From contig NZ_FQWQ01000006.1 in the NCBI RefSeq assembly GCF_900129725.1, positions 538,151-602,150 of the forward strand: a stretch of DNA of 64,000 bases, read 5' to 3'. Under the pieces are notes generated by a model. The model had not been told where the DNA came from, did no database searches, and saw only the letters and a program-made list of their open reading frames with translations. A program made the translations under genes and the position numbers. Origin of the DNA: Chryseolinea serpens (lineage in GTDB: Bacteria > Bacteroidota > Bacteroidia > Cytophagales > Cyclobacteriaceae). Position 1 is the stretch's first letter. Each line of letters begins with the position of its first letter. Shown here one piece after another: positions 7,904 to 17,842 of the stretch.

Positions 7904-10753
7904 TTATTTTAATTTCTTCTTCAGGAATTCTGCCGTATACCCTTTCCCTTTCTTCGTCATTTCCTCCGGGGTTCCTTCAAACATGAGGGTACCCCCTTTT
8001 TTCTCGCCTCCTTCCGGGCCCAGGTCGATGATCCAATCGGCGCATTTGATCACTTCGAGGTTGTGCTCGATGATGATCACCGAATGGCCTTCATCCACTA
8101 AAGCATTGATGGCCTTAAGCAATTTGAAGATGTCGTGGAAATGCAAACCCGTGGTGGGCTCGTCGAAGATGAAAAGGATGTGACCTTCTGTCGAGTTTTT
8201 GCCCAGGAAAGATGCCAGCTTCACGCGCTGTGCTTCGCCGCCGCTCAGCGAGTTGGAGGATTGCCCCAGTTTCACATAGCCCAAACCTACTTCGAACAGC
8301 GGAACGATCTTTTCATAGATCGGTTTTTTGTCTTTGAAGAATTCAAGACCCTCCTCTACGGTCAGATCCAGGATGTCTGAAATATTCTTGCCGTTCACTT
8401 CCACTTCCAATACCTCCTGTTTGAAGCGCTTGCCATGACAGCTCTCGCACTTCAGGTAGATATCGGCCATGAATTGCATTTCGATCTTGATCTCGCCTTC
8501 ACCCTGACAGGTTTCGCAGCGTCCACCCTCCACGTTGAAAGAAAAGTGCGAAGGCTTGTAGCCGCGCTGCTTGGCCAGGGGCTGGTCGGCGTAGAGCGTG
8601 CGAATGGCATCATATGCCTTTACATAGCTGATCGGATTAGAGCGCGACGATTTGCCGATCGGGTTCTGATCCACAAATTCCACTTGTGTGATGCGCGAAA
8701 AATCACCCTCCATCTTGTCGTATTTCCCCGGCGTTTCCGAAACGGATCCCGACAAACGGCCCAGCGCCGGATAAAGAATTTTTTTGATGAGCGTCGACTT
8801 CCCCGAACCGCTCACACCCGTAACCACCGTAAGAATACCCAGCGGAAACTTCACGGTTAGATTTTTCAGATTGTTTTCTCGCGCGCCGATAACCGTAACA
8901 GAGTCTCTCCACTTGCGACGTGTCTTTGGGATCGCAATGGTTTCGCGGCCGCTGAGGTAGTCCGTTGTGTGCGAGCGTACGGTCCCATCAATTTCATCCA
9001 CCGTGCCCTGGAACACCAACTCGCCGCCGTGACTTCCTGCGTCGGGCCCAATGTCGATGATCTGGTCGGAAGCGCGCATGATCTCTTCTTCGTGCTCCAC
9101 CACGATCACGGTGTTCCCCAAATCGCGCAGCGAGATCAGCACACTCACCATGCGGTCTGTATCCTTTGGATGCAATCCAATGCTGGGTTCATCCAGCACA
9201 TACATAGAGCCAACCAGGGCGCTTCCCAATGACGTAGCCAGTTTAATGCGCTGGTATTCTCCACCCGACAGAGTCGAGGTGAGGCGGTTCAACGTGAGAT
9301 ATCCTAAGCCTACGCGATCCATATACTCCAGCCTTGAAGTGATTTCCGTCAGAATGCGATCGGAAATTTTCTTGTCGAAGTCCGGCAACTGGATCTTTCT
9401 AAAGAACGCCAGCATGTCTTCGATCGGCATCAGCACCAGGTCGGTAATGGAGACGCCGGCGATCTTCACATACTGAGCATCCTTCCTCAACCGGGTGCCG
9501 CGGCAATCGGGGCAGTTGGTGCGCCCGCGATAACGGGACAGCAACACGCGGTATTGGATCTTATGGGTTTTGGATTCCAGGTACTTGAAGAAATCGTGGA
9601 TGCCTTCGAAGTAGGTATTACCATTCCACAGCACATCCTGCTGAGCCTTGGTGAGCTCGTTGTAAGGGCGGTGGATGGGGAAATCGAATTTGATGCCGTT
9701 TTTCAGCAAGGGTTTCTGCCATTCGCCCATGGTTTCGCTGCGCCACGGCGCGATGGCGCCCTCGTAGACCGACAGCGACTTGTCCGGAATGACCAGGTCC
9801 TCGTCGATGCCGAGAATTTTTCCAAAACCTTCGCAAGTCTGGCAGGCACCGAAAGGATTGTTGAAGCTGAAGAAATTTATGGACGGTTCGGTGAACCGCA
9901 TGCCGTCCAGCTCGAAGCGGTCGGAGAATTTTACCTTGTCGCGCCCCTCGGCATAGATCAGGCAGTCACCCTCGCCTTCGAAGAACGCGGTTTGGACGGA
10001 GTCGGAAAGACGGAAGGTGGTGTCGTCGTCGCCGGGGTTGACCACGGCGCGGTCGATGAGGATCTCGACGGAAACGTCGGGTTGGGCGGCGGCTTTTTTC
10101 TTTTTGCCCCCTTCGGCGGGAGGGGCCACCATTTCTTCAATAAACTTGACTTCGCCGTCGATTAACACCCGCGCGAAACCTTTACTCAATAACAGATTCA
10201 GCTCATCCACTAGCTTACGGCCCTTTTTTATGTGGAGCGGGCAGGCCACCATCACACGCGTGCCGGCGGGAAGCTGGTTGACATAATCGACCACGGAGGT
10301 CACTGTGTCGCGCTTCACTTCCTTGCCGCTGACGGGCGAGTAGGTCTTGCCGATGCGAGCGAAGAGCAATTTCAGGTAGTCATAGATTTCTGTGGTGGTG
10401 CCTACGGTGGACCGGGGGTTGCGCGTATTCACCTTTTGCTCGATGGCAATGGCCGGCGACACACCCTTGATGTAATCGACCTCCGGTTTCTCCATCCGGC
10501 CCAAAAACTGGCGGGCGTAGGCGCTGAGGCTTTCCACATACATGCGTTGGCCCTCCGCAAAAAGCGTATCGAACGCGAGGCTCGATTTTCCGGAACCCGA
10601 CAGTCCGGTGATGACCACCAGCTTGTTGCGGGGAATGGCGACGCTAAGATTTTTCAGGTTGTTGACACGCGCCCGCTTGATGATGATGTAGTTGCGGGGG
10701 TCGAGGTCTTCCAGATACGAATCGTTCGCTTTAACAGAAAGGGTTTTTGACAC
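7904..10753 (-). CDS. uvrA: excinuclease ABC subunit A
   Basis: DNA damage recognition ATPase of nucleotide excision repair. It has two ABC modules: Walker [13 protein letters not shown] near the N-terminus and [13 protein letters not shown] in the second half. The two ABC signatures are LSGGEYQRI and LSGGEAQRV. Zinc-binding pairs are CQTCEGFG and CPDCRGTR in the first half, and CETCQGEG with CESCHGKRF in the second. Length of 949 aa matches the family (about 940). The protein ends in a Lys-rich tail. It stands alone, convergent with the prenyl synthase gene. Confidence 0.98.
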   Translation of the reverse strand: MSKTLSVKANDSYLEDLDPRNYIIIKRARVNNLKNLSVAIPRNKLVVITGLSGSGKSSLAFDTLFAEGQRMYVESLSAYARQFLGRMEKPEVDYIKGVSPAIAIEQKVNTRNPRSTVGTTTEIYDYLKLLFARIGKTYSPVSGKEVKRDTVTSVVDYVNQLPAGTRVMVACPLHIKKGRKLVDELNLLLSKGFARVLIDGEVKFIEEMVAPPAEGGKKKKAAAQPDVSVEILIDRAVVNPGDDDTTFRLSDSVQTAFFEGEGDCLIYAEGRDKVKFSDRFELDGMRFTEPSINFFSFNNPFGACQTCEGFGKILGIDEDLVIPDKSLSVYEGAIAPWRSETMGEWQKPLLKNGIKFDFPIHRPYNELTKAQQDVLWNGNTYFEGIHDFFKYLESKTHKIQYRVLLSRYRGRTNCPDCRGTRLRKDAQYVKIAGVSITDLVLMPIEDMLAFFRKIQLPDFDKKISDRILTEITSRLEYMDRVGLGYLTLNRLTSTLSGGEYQRIKLATSLGSALVGSMYVLDEPSIGLHPKDTDRMVSVLISLRDLGNTVIVVEHEEEIMRASDQIIDIGPDAGSHGGELVFQGTVDEIDGTVRSHTTDYLSGRETIAIPKTRRKWRDSVTVIGARENNLKNLTVKFPLGILTVVTGVSGSGKSTLIKKILYPALGRLSGSVSETPGKYDKMEGDFSRITQVEFVDQNPIGKSSRSNPISYVKAYDAIRTLYADQPLAKQRGYKPSHFSFNVEGGRCETCQGEGEIKIEMQFMADIYLKCESCHGKRFKQEVLEVEVNGKNISDILDLTVEEGLEFFKDKKPIYEKIVPLFEVGLGYVKLGQSSNSLSGGEAQRVKLASFLGKNSTEGHILFIFDEPTTGLHFHDIFKLLKAINALVDEGHSVIIIEHNLEVIKCADWIIDLGPEGGEKKGGTLMFEGTPEEMTKKGKGYTAEFLKKKLK

Positions 10754-10878
10754 AGAATCTTCGGTTATAATTCAAAAGCTAGTCCTTGCAATCTCGCACA
10801 AGAGATGTGGGGATGAAATAAGTTTGACGAAATAATTACGGCAAGGTTGCCGATTCAGCATTTCCCATAAAAAGAAAA

Positions 10879-10902
10879 AACACCATCTGACGAGACGGTG
10901 TT
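10879..10902 (-). terminator. Rho-independent terminator of the acidic-tail gene
   Basis: A 10-bp stem AACACCGTCT/AGATGGTGTT (one G-U pair) with a 4-nt loop is followed by a T run on the minus strand, 30 bp after the stop at 10933. Confidence 0.8.
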
Positions 10903-10932
10903 CATTTTTATGCCATTATCTTTTTTTTCAGA

Positions 10933-11325
10933 TCAATTGTCGAAGTCAGGATCGTAGCTGGCTTCCCGACCGCCGCGGCCGCCACTGTCTTCGTCATAAT
11001 CGCTGTCGCTATCAGCGCTGTCGCCGGCATTGCTATCGAAATCTTCGCCTCCGGAATCGAATCCGTCGTCGTTTTTGTCGAATTCGCCCTCGGCTTTGGA
11101 TTCTACATCGTATTCGCCGTCACTATTTTTGGTAGCCGGGACTTTTACCAGGTAAGTCGCGTCTTCGGTTTCCAGGGGGAAAACGAAAATCGGTTCCCGC
11201 TTCGCATTCGTGATGCGCTGAATGCTGCCCTCATACCCGTTCGGGTACTGATCGCGGAGCAGCTCTTGGAGATCCTCGGAGAGATTTTCCAGGCTTTTGA
11301 TTACTTTTTTCTTGCTGATGGCCAT
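10933..11325 (-). CDS. small protein with a strongly acidic Gly/Asp/Ser tail, unknown function
   Basis: About 130 aa. The N-terminal half (MAISKKKVIKSLENLSEDLQ onward) is a compact domain with SIQRITNAKREPIFVFPLETEDATYLVKVP. The C-terminal 60 residues are mostly Asp, Ser, Gly and Glu, a disordered tail that could mimic nucleic acid or bind basic partners. I placed the start at the internal ATG at 11325; an upstream ATG at 11355 adds ten weak residues. It has its own terminator and is divergent from the sigma-factor gene. I do not recognise a characterised family. Confidence 0.75.
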   Translation of the reverse strand: MAISKKKVIKSLENLSEDLQELLRDQYPNGYEGSIQRITNAKREPIFVFPLETEDATYLVKVPATKNSDGEYDVESKAEGEFDKNDDGFDSGGEDFDSNAGDSADSDSDYDEDSGGRGGREASYDPDFDN

Positions 11326-11401
11326 ACTATTTAAAGACGCAGTATTTGCGAGCAAATAGCTAAAGAAATTGTGTGAGAGGCAAGAATTTTTTGAAAATTT
11401 T

Positions 11402-11431
11402 TTGCGCTAATCCAAAATCTTTCTATCTTTT
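11402..11431 (+). promoter_or_regulatory. Bacteroidetes-type promoter for the ECF sigma gene
   Basis: TTG at 11402 and TATCTTTT at 11424 are 19 bp apart, close to the TTG-N19-TAnnTTTG consensus of the primary Bacteroidetes sigma factor. It predicts a leader of about 65 nt before the ATG at 11503. Confidence 0.55.
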
Positions 11432-11502
11432 CAAACCTATTTGTTCCACTAACCCAAAACAATATCGAAAGAGATCTCTACGTTACCTTAAAGTGAGAAA
11501 GA

Positions 11503-12153
11503 ATGATTGACAGCAGATTAAGCGACTCCCAACTCGTGTCGCTCTATCAAAACGGTAACGAAGAAGCTTTCGAAATGCTCCTGCACCGGCATAAATCGAG
11601 AATCTATACTGCGATATACCTGATCGTGAAAGATCGGTACACCGCCGAAGATTTACTCCAGGAAACCTTTGTAAAGGCGATCAACACCATCCGTGGTGGA
11701 CGCTACAACGAAGAAGGTAAATTTTTACCCTGGATCAGCCGGATTGCTCATAACCTAGCGATCGACAACTTTCGAAAAGAAAAACGTTACCCCGAGGTAG
11801 TGTTGGAAGACGGCAGCAGACTCTTCAACTCCATGGAATTTGCCGAGGAGTCGATGGAGGACAAGCAGATTTTTAAAGATACCCGGACCAAGCTCAGGGA
11901 TTATATTAAGGAGTTACCGACCGAGCAGAAACAAGTGCTGATCATGCGGCACTATCTGCAGATGAGCTTCCAGGAGATCGCGGAACGCACAGGGGTGAGT
12001 ATCAACACAGCGCTGGGACGCATGCGCTATGCACTCATCAACCTGCGGAAAAAGATGGTGAAACACAGAGCCAATGATAAAAACTTTTACTCAAACGGAC
12101 TTGATCAGGTATTTATACCACGAGACTACGGAGAAGGAGACGAGGGAGATTGA
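11503..12153 (+). CDS. RNA polymerase ECF-type sigma-70 factor
   Basis: A 216-aa sigma factor. Region 2 spans about 24-96, with the core-binding DLLQETFVKA and the -10 recognition part FLPWISRIAHNLAIDNFRK. Region 4 spans about 130-190 and contains the helix-turn-helix MSFQEIAERTGVSINTALGRM. No sigma 1 or 3 region is present, so it is an ECF factor; the 30-residue tail after region 4 is hydrophilic and acidic. The last 80 bp overlap the start of the next gene in another frame, which implies tight coupling. A promoter of the housekeeping type lies upstream. Confidence 0.93.
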   Translation: MIDSRLSDSQLVSLYQNGNEEAFEMLLHRHKSRIYTAIYLIVKDRYTAEDLLQETFVKAINTIRGGRYNEEGKFLPWISRIAHNLAIDNFRKEKRYPEVVLEDGSRLFNSMEFAEESMEDKQIFKDTRTKLRDYIKELPTEQKQVLIMRHYLQMSFQEIAERTGVSINTALGRMRYALINLRKKMVKHRANDKNFYSNGLDQVFIPRDYGEGDEGD

Positions 12154-12307
12154 TAAGGCCCTCATTTGCGACAGTGACCTGCAAGCTCTCTACAACGAGC
12201 TGTACGTCATGAAAAAGAATATGGACGCTGCCCAACTGGAACCTTCTTCCAGCACGGTGCTCAACATTTTGAGCTACGCCCGCAGCGTTCCGCAACACAA
12301 ACAATGA
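12074..12307 (+). CDS. small protein overlapping the sigma factor gene, possible anti-sigma or partner
   Basis: A 77-aa reading frame beginning inside the sigma gene and continuing 154 bp past its stop. The sequence MIKTFTQTDLIRYLYHETTE followed by KALICDSDLQALYNELYVMKKNMD is well-formed coding sequence. The acidic helical composition (one Cys, no zinc finger) resembles the N-terminal helix bundle of anti-sigma proteins without a membrane anchor. The overlap and lack of other neighbours make a regulatory partner role plausible, but this is inference. No membrane segment is visible. The stop codon lies inside a 9-bp inverted repeat. Confidence 0.75.
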   Translation: MIKTFTQTDLIRYLYHETTEKETREIDKALICDSDLQALYNELYVMKKNMDAAQLEPSSSTVLNILSYARSVPQHKQ

Positions 12308-12326
12308 AGGGCATAAGGCCCTTCAT
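12304..12326. terminator. inverted repeat between convergent genes
   Basis: ATGAAGGGC/GCCCTTCAT is a perfect 9-bp stem with a 5-nt loop, between the small sigma-partner gene and the DUF1080 gene. It has no T run, so it may be a weak or factor-dependent terminator serving both strands. Confidence 0.5.
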
Positions 12327-12340
12327 CGTCGTTGCCCCGC

Positions 12341-12934
12341 CTACAAGGCCTTGATCTCCACTTTGCGCCAGCGCACCTTTACACCGCCCCCGTCGTGTAT
12401 CTGCAAGGCTATTTTGCCCGTACTTGCCCCAATTTTCTCATCTTTTAAGGTAATCATCTGAACACCGTTCAAAAACGTGTTCACCTCGTCGCCTACCACG
12501 CGCACAACCATCGTGTTCCATTCGCCCTCCTTCAACAGCTTTTCCTTGTCCGCCGGAGGCTGGATCAACCAACCCCTTCCATACGATTCGTAGATGCCAC
12601 CCGTGTGATGATTGAGGGGTGCCACCTCGGCCTGCCAGCCGCTGATCGTGGTTCCTTCAATGCCGCAATGAAAGAACACACCGCTGTTGCCATTAGACTC
12701 TTGCTTGAATTCTACGGTCAATTCGAAGTTTTTGAACTCGCGTTCAGAAACCAAATAGCCATAAGCCTTGTCCGGACCGCTCTCGCAGATCATTTCACCC
12801 TTCTCCACATACCATTTTTCGGTGCCGGCCACTTTCCAGCCGGTAAGGTCTTTTCCATTAAAAAGTTTGATTTGTGCGTGTGCGCCGGCAAGGGAGCCGG
12901 CCACCAGCAAAAGCGTTATCAGTGTCTTGTTCAT
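12341..12934 (-). CDS. secreted DUF1080 (3-keto-disaccharide hydrolase-like) protein
   Basis: A 197-aa exported protein with a clear Sec signal peptide ending around AGAHAQ (residue 21). The mature part is one DUF1080 domain, a concanavalin-like jelly roll: IKLFNGKDLTGWK at its start, then GEMICE, SGVFFHCG, GGIYESYGRGW, GEWNTMVVRVVGDEVNTFLNG and KVRWRKVEIK. Characterised members hydrolyse 3-keto-glycosides. The nearby Gfo/Idh/MocA oxidoreductase and MFS transporter fit the same sugar-oxidation theme. It is convergent with the sigma operon. Confidence 0.9.
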   Translation of the reverse strand: MNKTLITLLLVAGSLAGAHAQIKLFNGKDLTGWKVAGTEKWYVEKGEMICESGPDKAYGYLVSEREFKNFELTVEFKQESNGNSGVFFHCGIEGTTISGWQAEVAPLNHHTGGIYESYGRGWLIQPPADKEKLLKEGEWNTMVVRVVGDEVNTFLNGVQMITLKDEKIGASTGKIALQIHDGGGVKVRWRKVEIKAL

Positions 12935-13063
12935 AATTGGGTTTCGTTTGTCCTGAAACTACAAAATCGGGTTTCATAAATAAAACGTTTCTGGATGGCC
13001 GGAGCGGACAAAAAGATCGCGCCGGGAAAGGGCAGGCCTCCGAACTATTCTTTTCTTTGCACC

Positions 13064-14236
13064 GTGAAAATCCTGATCCTTCATCAGCACTTCAACACCC
13101 CGCAAACCGGCGGGGCCCTGCGCTCCTACTACCTGGCCAAAGCGCTGGTAGCCGCCGGCATGACGCCCGTGGTGATCACGGCGCACAATGAGGGGAAATA
13201 CAAAGGGGTGAACGTTGAAGGCATCGAGATCCACTACCTGCCCATCGTGTACCACAACCACTTTGGATTTTGGCGTCGCAGCATTGCGTTTATCCGCTAT
13301 GTGGCCGGCGTGGTATGGACTACCCGCAAGCTGGGCCCGGTGAAAACCTGTTATGCTATTTCCGTACCGCTCACGGTGGGGCTGGCGGCGCGTATGGTGA
13401 AAAAGGTCTATGGCATTCCCTACATTTTTGAGGTGGGCGATCTGTGGCCGGAGGCGCCCATACAGATGGGGTTTGTGAAGAACTATTTTTTCAAGCAGTT
13501 GCTCTATGGGCTCGAGACGTCTACCTATCGCAAAGCACAGGCGGTGGTGGCCCTGTCGCCGATGATCCAATCGGAAATTGAGAAAAAAATGCCTGGAAAA
13601 ACCATTCACCTCATTCCCAACATGTCGGACACGGATTTTTATTTTCCAGAGGAGAAACAGCGTTCGTTCGAGATAAAATTTGGGGTAGAGAACAAGTTTG
13701 TGGTGTCGTATATCGGTGCCGTGGGATTGGCCAATGGGCTCGATTTTTTTATTGAATGCGCGCGGGCCTCTCAAAAAGCAGATCTGCCCATACATTTTTT
13801 GCTGTGTGGCAGCGGCGCCTTGCTGGAAAACCTGAAAGCGATCGTGAAGCGATTGACACTGACCAATTTCACCTTTATCCCCTTTCAAGATCGCGACGGC
13901 GTGAGAGAAGTCATGAACGTGACTGATGCCGCGTTTGTCTGCTACAAACCGATCCCCATCCTGGAAACAGGGTCGCCGAACAAATACTTCGATGGCCTGG
14001 CCGCCGGCAAGCTCATCCTGGTAAATTTTGGTGGCTGGATCCGGTCGGAGATTGAACAACAACGCTGTGGCGAGTATGTCGATAGTCGTCAGCCGCAGGA
14101 TTTTGTGAAGGTCATTACGCCTTACCTGGAAGACCGGGTAGCGTTAAAAAAAAGCCAGCAAGCGGGGCGCTTGCTGGCAGAGACAAAATATTCGCGGAAC
14201 ATTCTTGGCCGGAAATTCGCGACTTTGTTCCAGTGA
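13064..14236 (+). CDS. glycosyltransferase family 4 (WbuB-like)
   Basis: A GT-B fold transferase probably acting in polysaccharide or glycan synthesis. The N-terminal domain starts VKILILHQHFNTPQTGGALR, a typical GT4 opening, and the C-terminal donor-site region contains ETGSPNKYFDGLAAGKLIL. No signal peptide or membrane anchor is present. I start the gene at the GTG at 13064 because the family begins at this point; the frame is open 23 codons further upstream but those residues look non-coding. A TTTCTTTG box ends only 5 bp before the GTG, so the mRNA may be nearly leaderless. It is convergent with the oxidoreductase gene (5-bp gap). Confidence 0.88.
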   Translation: MKILILHQHFNTPQTGGALRSYYLAKALVAAGMTPVVITAHNEGKYKGVNVEGIEIHYLPIVYHNHFGFWRRSIAFIRYVAGVVWTTRKLGPVKTCYAISVPLTVGLAARMVKKVYGIPYIFEVGDLWPEAPIQMGFVKNYFFKQLLYGLETSTYRKAQAVVALSPMIQSEIEKKMPGKTIHLIPNMSDTDFYFPEEKQRSFEIKFGVENKFVVSYIGAVGLANGLDFFIECARASQKADLPIHFLLCGSGALLENLKAIVKRLTLTNFTFIPFQDRDGVREVMNVTDAAFVCYKPIPILETGSPNKYFDGLAAGKLILVNFGGWIRSEIEQQRCGEYVDSRQPQDFVKVITPYLEDRVALKKSQQAGRLLAETKYSRNILGRKFATLFQ

Positions 14237-14241
14237 TATGA

Positions 14242-15429
14242 CTACTGGGTTATCTGACTGAGCTTCCCAGTCGTCTTATTTTTCAGGATAATTTTCTTTG
14301 CGCCATAGTGCGTCACTTCTTCTTTCACCAGGTAGTGGTCAGCATCATATTCCTGCAGGTGGCTGTCTTTGGAAACGCCGGTGCGGCCGCGCCAGATGTC
14401 GAGCTTCACGGGTTCCCACAGTTTTGTTTTGGCCGATTTGTAGCAGGCATCGAGCACGGCGTTCACCACATAGCCGTCGTAGAAGGTCTCCTTGGGTTGC
14501 TGTCCTTTTTCCAGGGCGGCAAACATGTCCATGAACATGTGATTGTAGCCAAGCTCGTTCACCTCGTCGCCTACGGGGAACAACCAGCCCGAATTGCTTT
14601 CAGCCTTTTCGGCCAGGTAGTCGCCGCTCTTGCCGGTGGTGAACATTTCGAAGCCGGTGCGGAGAAAGCTGTTGATCCAGATGGTGCCTTCGGTGCCCAT
14701 CACTTCGTCGCGCAGGTCAAGGCCGCCGCGGAAGGTCCAGCTCACTTCAAACTGGCTGATGGCGCCATTCTCGTATTTGATCAAAGCGATGGCGTGATCT
14801 TCGGCGTCGATGGGTTTCACTTGCGTGTCGGCCCAGCACATCGCTTCCACGGGAAGAATGTCCTTTCCGATGTAGCTGCGGGTGATCTCTACGCAGTGGC
14901 ATCCCAGGTCAAGGATACAGCCGCCGCCGGCTTGCTCGATGTCCCAGAACCAGTCGCTGTGCGGACCAGGGTGCGTCTCGCGCGACTTTGCCCAAAGAAT
15001 GCGGCCGAGCGCGCCGTTCTTCACGCTCTCGTGTGCTTTGAGGAACTTGGGTGTATACACCAGATCTTCAAGATAGCCGTTGAAGATACCCGCCTTTTCC
15101 ACGGCGAGCAGCATGCGCTTGGCTTCTTCAGCGGTTCGTGCGAGCGGCTTGGTGGTGATCACCGATTTTTTGTGTTTGCAGCAAAGCAACACGGCCTCTT
15201 CGTGCATGTTGTTTGGCAGGGCGATGCAAACCACATCCACGTCGGTGCGGTCGATGGCGGCTTCGAGGTTGTCGGTGGCAAACCCCACGTTATAGTCCGT
15301 GGCAAATTTCGTTGCAGTTTCTTCTTTGCGGGAATAGACACTGACGATCTTGTCTTTGCTTCTATAGCCCTGGATGGATTCGGCATAAAACCGGCCGATG
15401 AAGCCCGACCCTAGCATGGCAATGTTCAT
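14242..15429 (-). CDS. Gfo/Idh/MocA family NAD(P)-dependent oxidoreductase
   Basis: A 395-aa sugar or inositol dehydrogenase-like enzyme. The N-terminal Rossmann fold opens with [20 protein letters not shown]. The family's catalytic EKP-type Lys is in [16 protein letters not shown] (about residue 95). [14 protein letters not shown] contains the catalytic-region His. The C-terminal alpha/beta domain runs to the end. It is transcribed after the MFS gene with about 70 bp between them, so the pair may import and oxidise the same sugar. The substrate is unknown. Confidence 0.92.
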   Translation of the reverse strand: MNIAMLGSGFIGRFYAESIQGYRSKDKIVSVYSRKEETATKFATDYNVGFATDNLEAAIDRTDVDVVCIALPNNMHEEAVLLCCKHKKSVITTKPLARTAEEAKRMLLAVEKAGIFNGYLEDLVYTPKFLKAHESVKNGALGRILWAKSRETHPGPHSDWFWDIEQAGGGCILDLGCHCVEITRSYIGKDILPVEAMCWADTQVKPIDAEDHAIALIKYENGAISQFEVSWTFRGGLDLRDEVMGTEGTIWINSFLRTGFEMFTTGKSGDYLAEKAESNSGWLFPVGDEVNELGYNHMFMDMFAALEKGQQPKETFYDGYVVNAVLDACYKSAKTKLWEPVKLDIWRGRTGVSKDSHLQEYDADHYLVKEEVTHYGAKKIILKNKTTGKLSQITQ

Positions 15430-15502
15430 AATCTCTTGCGTTTTTGTGGTGTAGTTGATTTAGATTTTTTTAGTCTCCGACTCCAAGTTTCAAGTCGAGT
15501 GG

Positions 15503-16699
15503 TCAGGCCTTGCTTATTTCTTTTTTCTCATTGAAGAAGAAAATGAAATAGAGCAACACAGCAACAGCAATGTAGGCCGGAACAAGCCAGATGTTTGTCC
15601 ATTGGTGCACGCCTTCTGTTGTGTAGAAATCCGCGGTGAAGCCCGAGAACCAGGTTCCAATGAACATCCCCAGGCCATACGTAGCAAAGGTGAACAACCC
15701 TTGTGCGGCGTTCTTGATTTTTTCTCCGGCCTTCTTTTCCGTATACATGTAGCCGGTCACAAAGAAGAAATCGTAGCAGACGCCATGAAGCAGAATGCCG
15801 CCATACAGCATCCATGTGCCGGTTTCAATATTTCCATACGCGAAGCATACATAGCGTAGTATCCAGGCCGCCATGCCCAGCAACAACATCTTTTTAACGC
15901 CAATGCGGTTGAACAGGAAGGGAATGGCCAGGATGAACACGGCCTCCGAAATTTGTCCCCAGGTCATCTTGCTGGCAGGGTTCTCCATGCCGACTTCGTT
16001 TAGGAAAAGGTTGGCAAATCCATAGTAGAACGAAAGCGGGATGCACACCAGAATGGCCGCGATGAAAAAGATGAGATAGGGTTTATCTTTGAACAACACA
16101 AACGCTTCTGTACCTAACACACTTGAAGCACTTGTGCCAGACGCCTGGCCCTTGGGCGGCGTGTGGGGCAATATAAAACTGATCAGCCCAAGCGCAACGG
16201 AAGCCATGGACGCCATCACAAAGGTGAACTGTGTTTTCTCGATCGAAAATGCGCCGATCAGACGACCGGCGATGATCCAGCCGAGCGTACCGAACACGCG
16301 GATCCAGGGGAATTGTTTTCCCGGGTCGGTCATTTGCGAGAAGGCGATGCTGTTGGATAGCGCGATGGTGGGCATGTAGAGCAACGAATAGAACAGGATC
16401 ACCCAATAGAAGGCCGTGTTCCCCGTGATCTGTGTGGCCAGGTATAAAAGCGCTCCCCCCACCAGGTGAAGTATTCCCATGATTCGCTGCGCAGCAAAAT
16501 AACGGTCGGCCACCATACCCACAAAGAACGGAGAGATGATGGTCGCAATGGCCAGCGCACTGTAGGCCGCGCCAATCTGCACGCCGCTGGAGTGCAAAAA
16601 TTCAGACATGTAGGTGCCCATCGTAACGTACCAGGATCCCCAAATAAAATATTCGAGGAGCATCATGACCGAGAGCTTTGTGAAGATGACAGGTTTCAT
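15503..16699 (-). CDS. MFS transporter of the nucleoside:H+ symporter type
   Basis: A 398-aa inner-membrane carrier with about 12 hydrophobic segments. The opening MKPVIFTKLSVMMLLEYFIWGSWYVT and the SPFFVGMVADRYF loop match the NupG/XapB-like family. In Bacteroidetes such carriers often sit beside Gfo/Idh/MocA oxidoreductases, as here, and may take up sugars or sugar derivatives instead of nucleosides. The protein ends in a short Lys/Glu-rich tail. The 228 bp upstream show no clear gene. Confidence 0.88.
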   Translation of the reverse strand: MKPVIFTKLSVMMLLEYFIWGSWYVTMGTYMSEFLHSSGVQIGAAYSALAIATIISPFFVGMVADRYFAAQRIMGILHLVGGALLYLATQITGNTAFYWVILFYSLLYMPTIALSNSIAFSQMTDPGKQFPWIRVFGTLGWIIAGRLIGAFSIEKTQFTFVMASMASVALGLISFILPHTPPKGQASGTSASSVLGTEAFVLFKDKPYLIFFIAAILVCIPLSFYYGFANLFLNEVGMENPASKMTWGQISEAVFILAIPFLFNRIGVKKMLLLGMAAWILRYVCFAYGNIETGTWMLYGGILLHGVCYDFFFVTGYMYTEKKAGEKIKNAAQGLFTFATYGLGMFIGTWFSGFTADFYTTEGVHQWTNIWLVPAYIAVAVLLYFIFFFNEKKEISKA

Positions 16700-16927
16700 G
16701 GGTTTTGATAAAAGGGTGGAAATGTACGAACGGGTGCAGCCGCCACGCGCTAAGTTGAAGGGGCTGTCCGTGAAGATACAGGGAGAAGCAGACAGACAAA
16801 AACCTCCTGTAAAATTTTTTCGATTCCGAGGCCCTTGCCAGCGCTCACGGGGACGCCAGAAAAATGGTGGAGTGAAATAAAAGGAAGAATGTGGAAATAG
16901 CGTGGAGAGATCCCCGACGCGTTAGGG

Positions 16928-17761
16928 TCAGGATAATTTCTTCAGGAGCAAGGCTGCCCACTGTTCACGCTCGTCGCGACGCACTTCAGCGAGGTTGTAG
17001 CGTCCCGCTTCAAGGAGAAGATCGTCGATGTCGTTTGTATAAAAACCGCTCAGCAGCAGCAGGCTTTCCGGGGCCATATAGTGTTGATAGAGCCTGATCT
17101 CGTCGAGCAGTACGTTCTTGTTGATGTTGGCTAAAATGATGTCGAAGGTTCCTTCGAACGAGAAGTTGCTAAGCTTGCCTTGTTGCTGGTGGATATTGGT
17201 GCACCCATTAACGTCGATGTTTTCCTGGCCGTTGCTCACGCTCCACTCGTCGATGTCGAATGCCTCGACTTCCCTGGCGCCCAGCTTGGAAGCCATGACG
17301 GAGAGGATTGCTGTGCCACAGCCAGCGTCCATCACCCGCTTGTTTTGGTGGTTGATGTCCAGTTGGCTCTTGATCATCAAATAGGTGGTTTGATGATGGC
17401 CGGTTCCAAACGACATCTTGGGAGTGATGATGAGTTCGTAGGGATATTTTTTTTCGATCTTATGAAAATCGGCGCGGATCAGGCAGCGGTCATCCACGAT
17501 GATGGGCTCGTAATTTTTTTCCCACTCTTCGTTCCAGTTTTGTTTCTGGATGCGATCCTGGAAAAAGACCACGGGCGTTTGCAACGTATACTTGTCTTTG
17601 ATCGCCTGCAGATATTCCTTGTCGTATTTCTCCATCTCCACATACGCCTCAAAACCTTTCTCCGTCTCCATGAACGTATCGAATCCGGCCTCGGCAATTT
17701 CGGCCATGATCAGTTCGGAGAAATCGGGGTCGCAGATGACCTGGAGGCGGGAGTAGTACAT
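16928..17761 (-). CDS. prmA: ribosomal protein L11 methyltransferase
   Basis: SAM-dependent trimethylation of ribosomal protein L11. The N-terminal substrate-recognition domain (about 1-85) is followed by the Rossmann methyltransferase domain: TPKMSFGTGHHQTT (conserved PrmA motif), VMDAGCGTAILSVMASKLGA (SAM motif I) and DIILANINKNVLL, the PrmA N-I-N motif. The start is set at the ATG at 17761; an upstream ATG adds eleven residues that do not fit the family. Length of 277 aa is normal for Bacteroidetes. It lies 81 bp downstream of tpiA but a terminator separates the two. Confidence 0.94.
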   Translation of the reverse strand: MYYSRLQVICDPDFSELIMAEIAEAGFDTFMETEKGFEAYVEMEKYDKEYLQAIKDKYTLQTPVVFFQDRIQKQNWNEEWEKNYEPIIVDDRCLIRADFHKIEKKYPYELIITPKMSFGTGHHQTTYLMIKSQLDINHQNKRVMDAGCGTAILSVMASKLGAREVEAFDIDEWSVSNGQENIDVNGCTNIHQQQGKLSNFSFEGTFDIILANINKNVLLDEIRLYQHYMAPESLLLLSGFYTNDIDDLLLEAGRYNLAEVRRDEREQWAALLLKKLS

Positions 17762-17805
17762 AGAAGATGCGTCGCGTGAGAAGAATAAGATCAAACAAAA
17801 AATAA

Positions 17806-17833
17806 ATGCCGGCGACGATCACGTCACCGGCAT
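17806..17833 (-). terminator. Rho-independent terminator of tpiA
   Basis: An 11-bp stem ATGCCGGTGAC/GTCGCCGGCAT (one G-U) with a 6-nt loop, followed on the minus strand by TTATTTTTTG. It begins 9 bp after the tpiA stop. Confidence 0.85.
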
Positions 17834-17842
17834 GTTGTGGTT

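Noticed and set aside
12995..13063. 23-residue N-terminal extension of the glycosyltransferase
   Set aside because: The extension reads like untranslated sequence and covers the putative promoter; the family begins at the GTG at 13064.
14308..15414. 368-codon plus-strand frame opposite the Gfo/Idh/MocA gene
   Set aside because: Antisense shadow of a clear enzyme gene; no family signature and biased composition.
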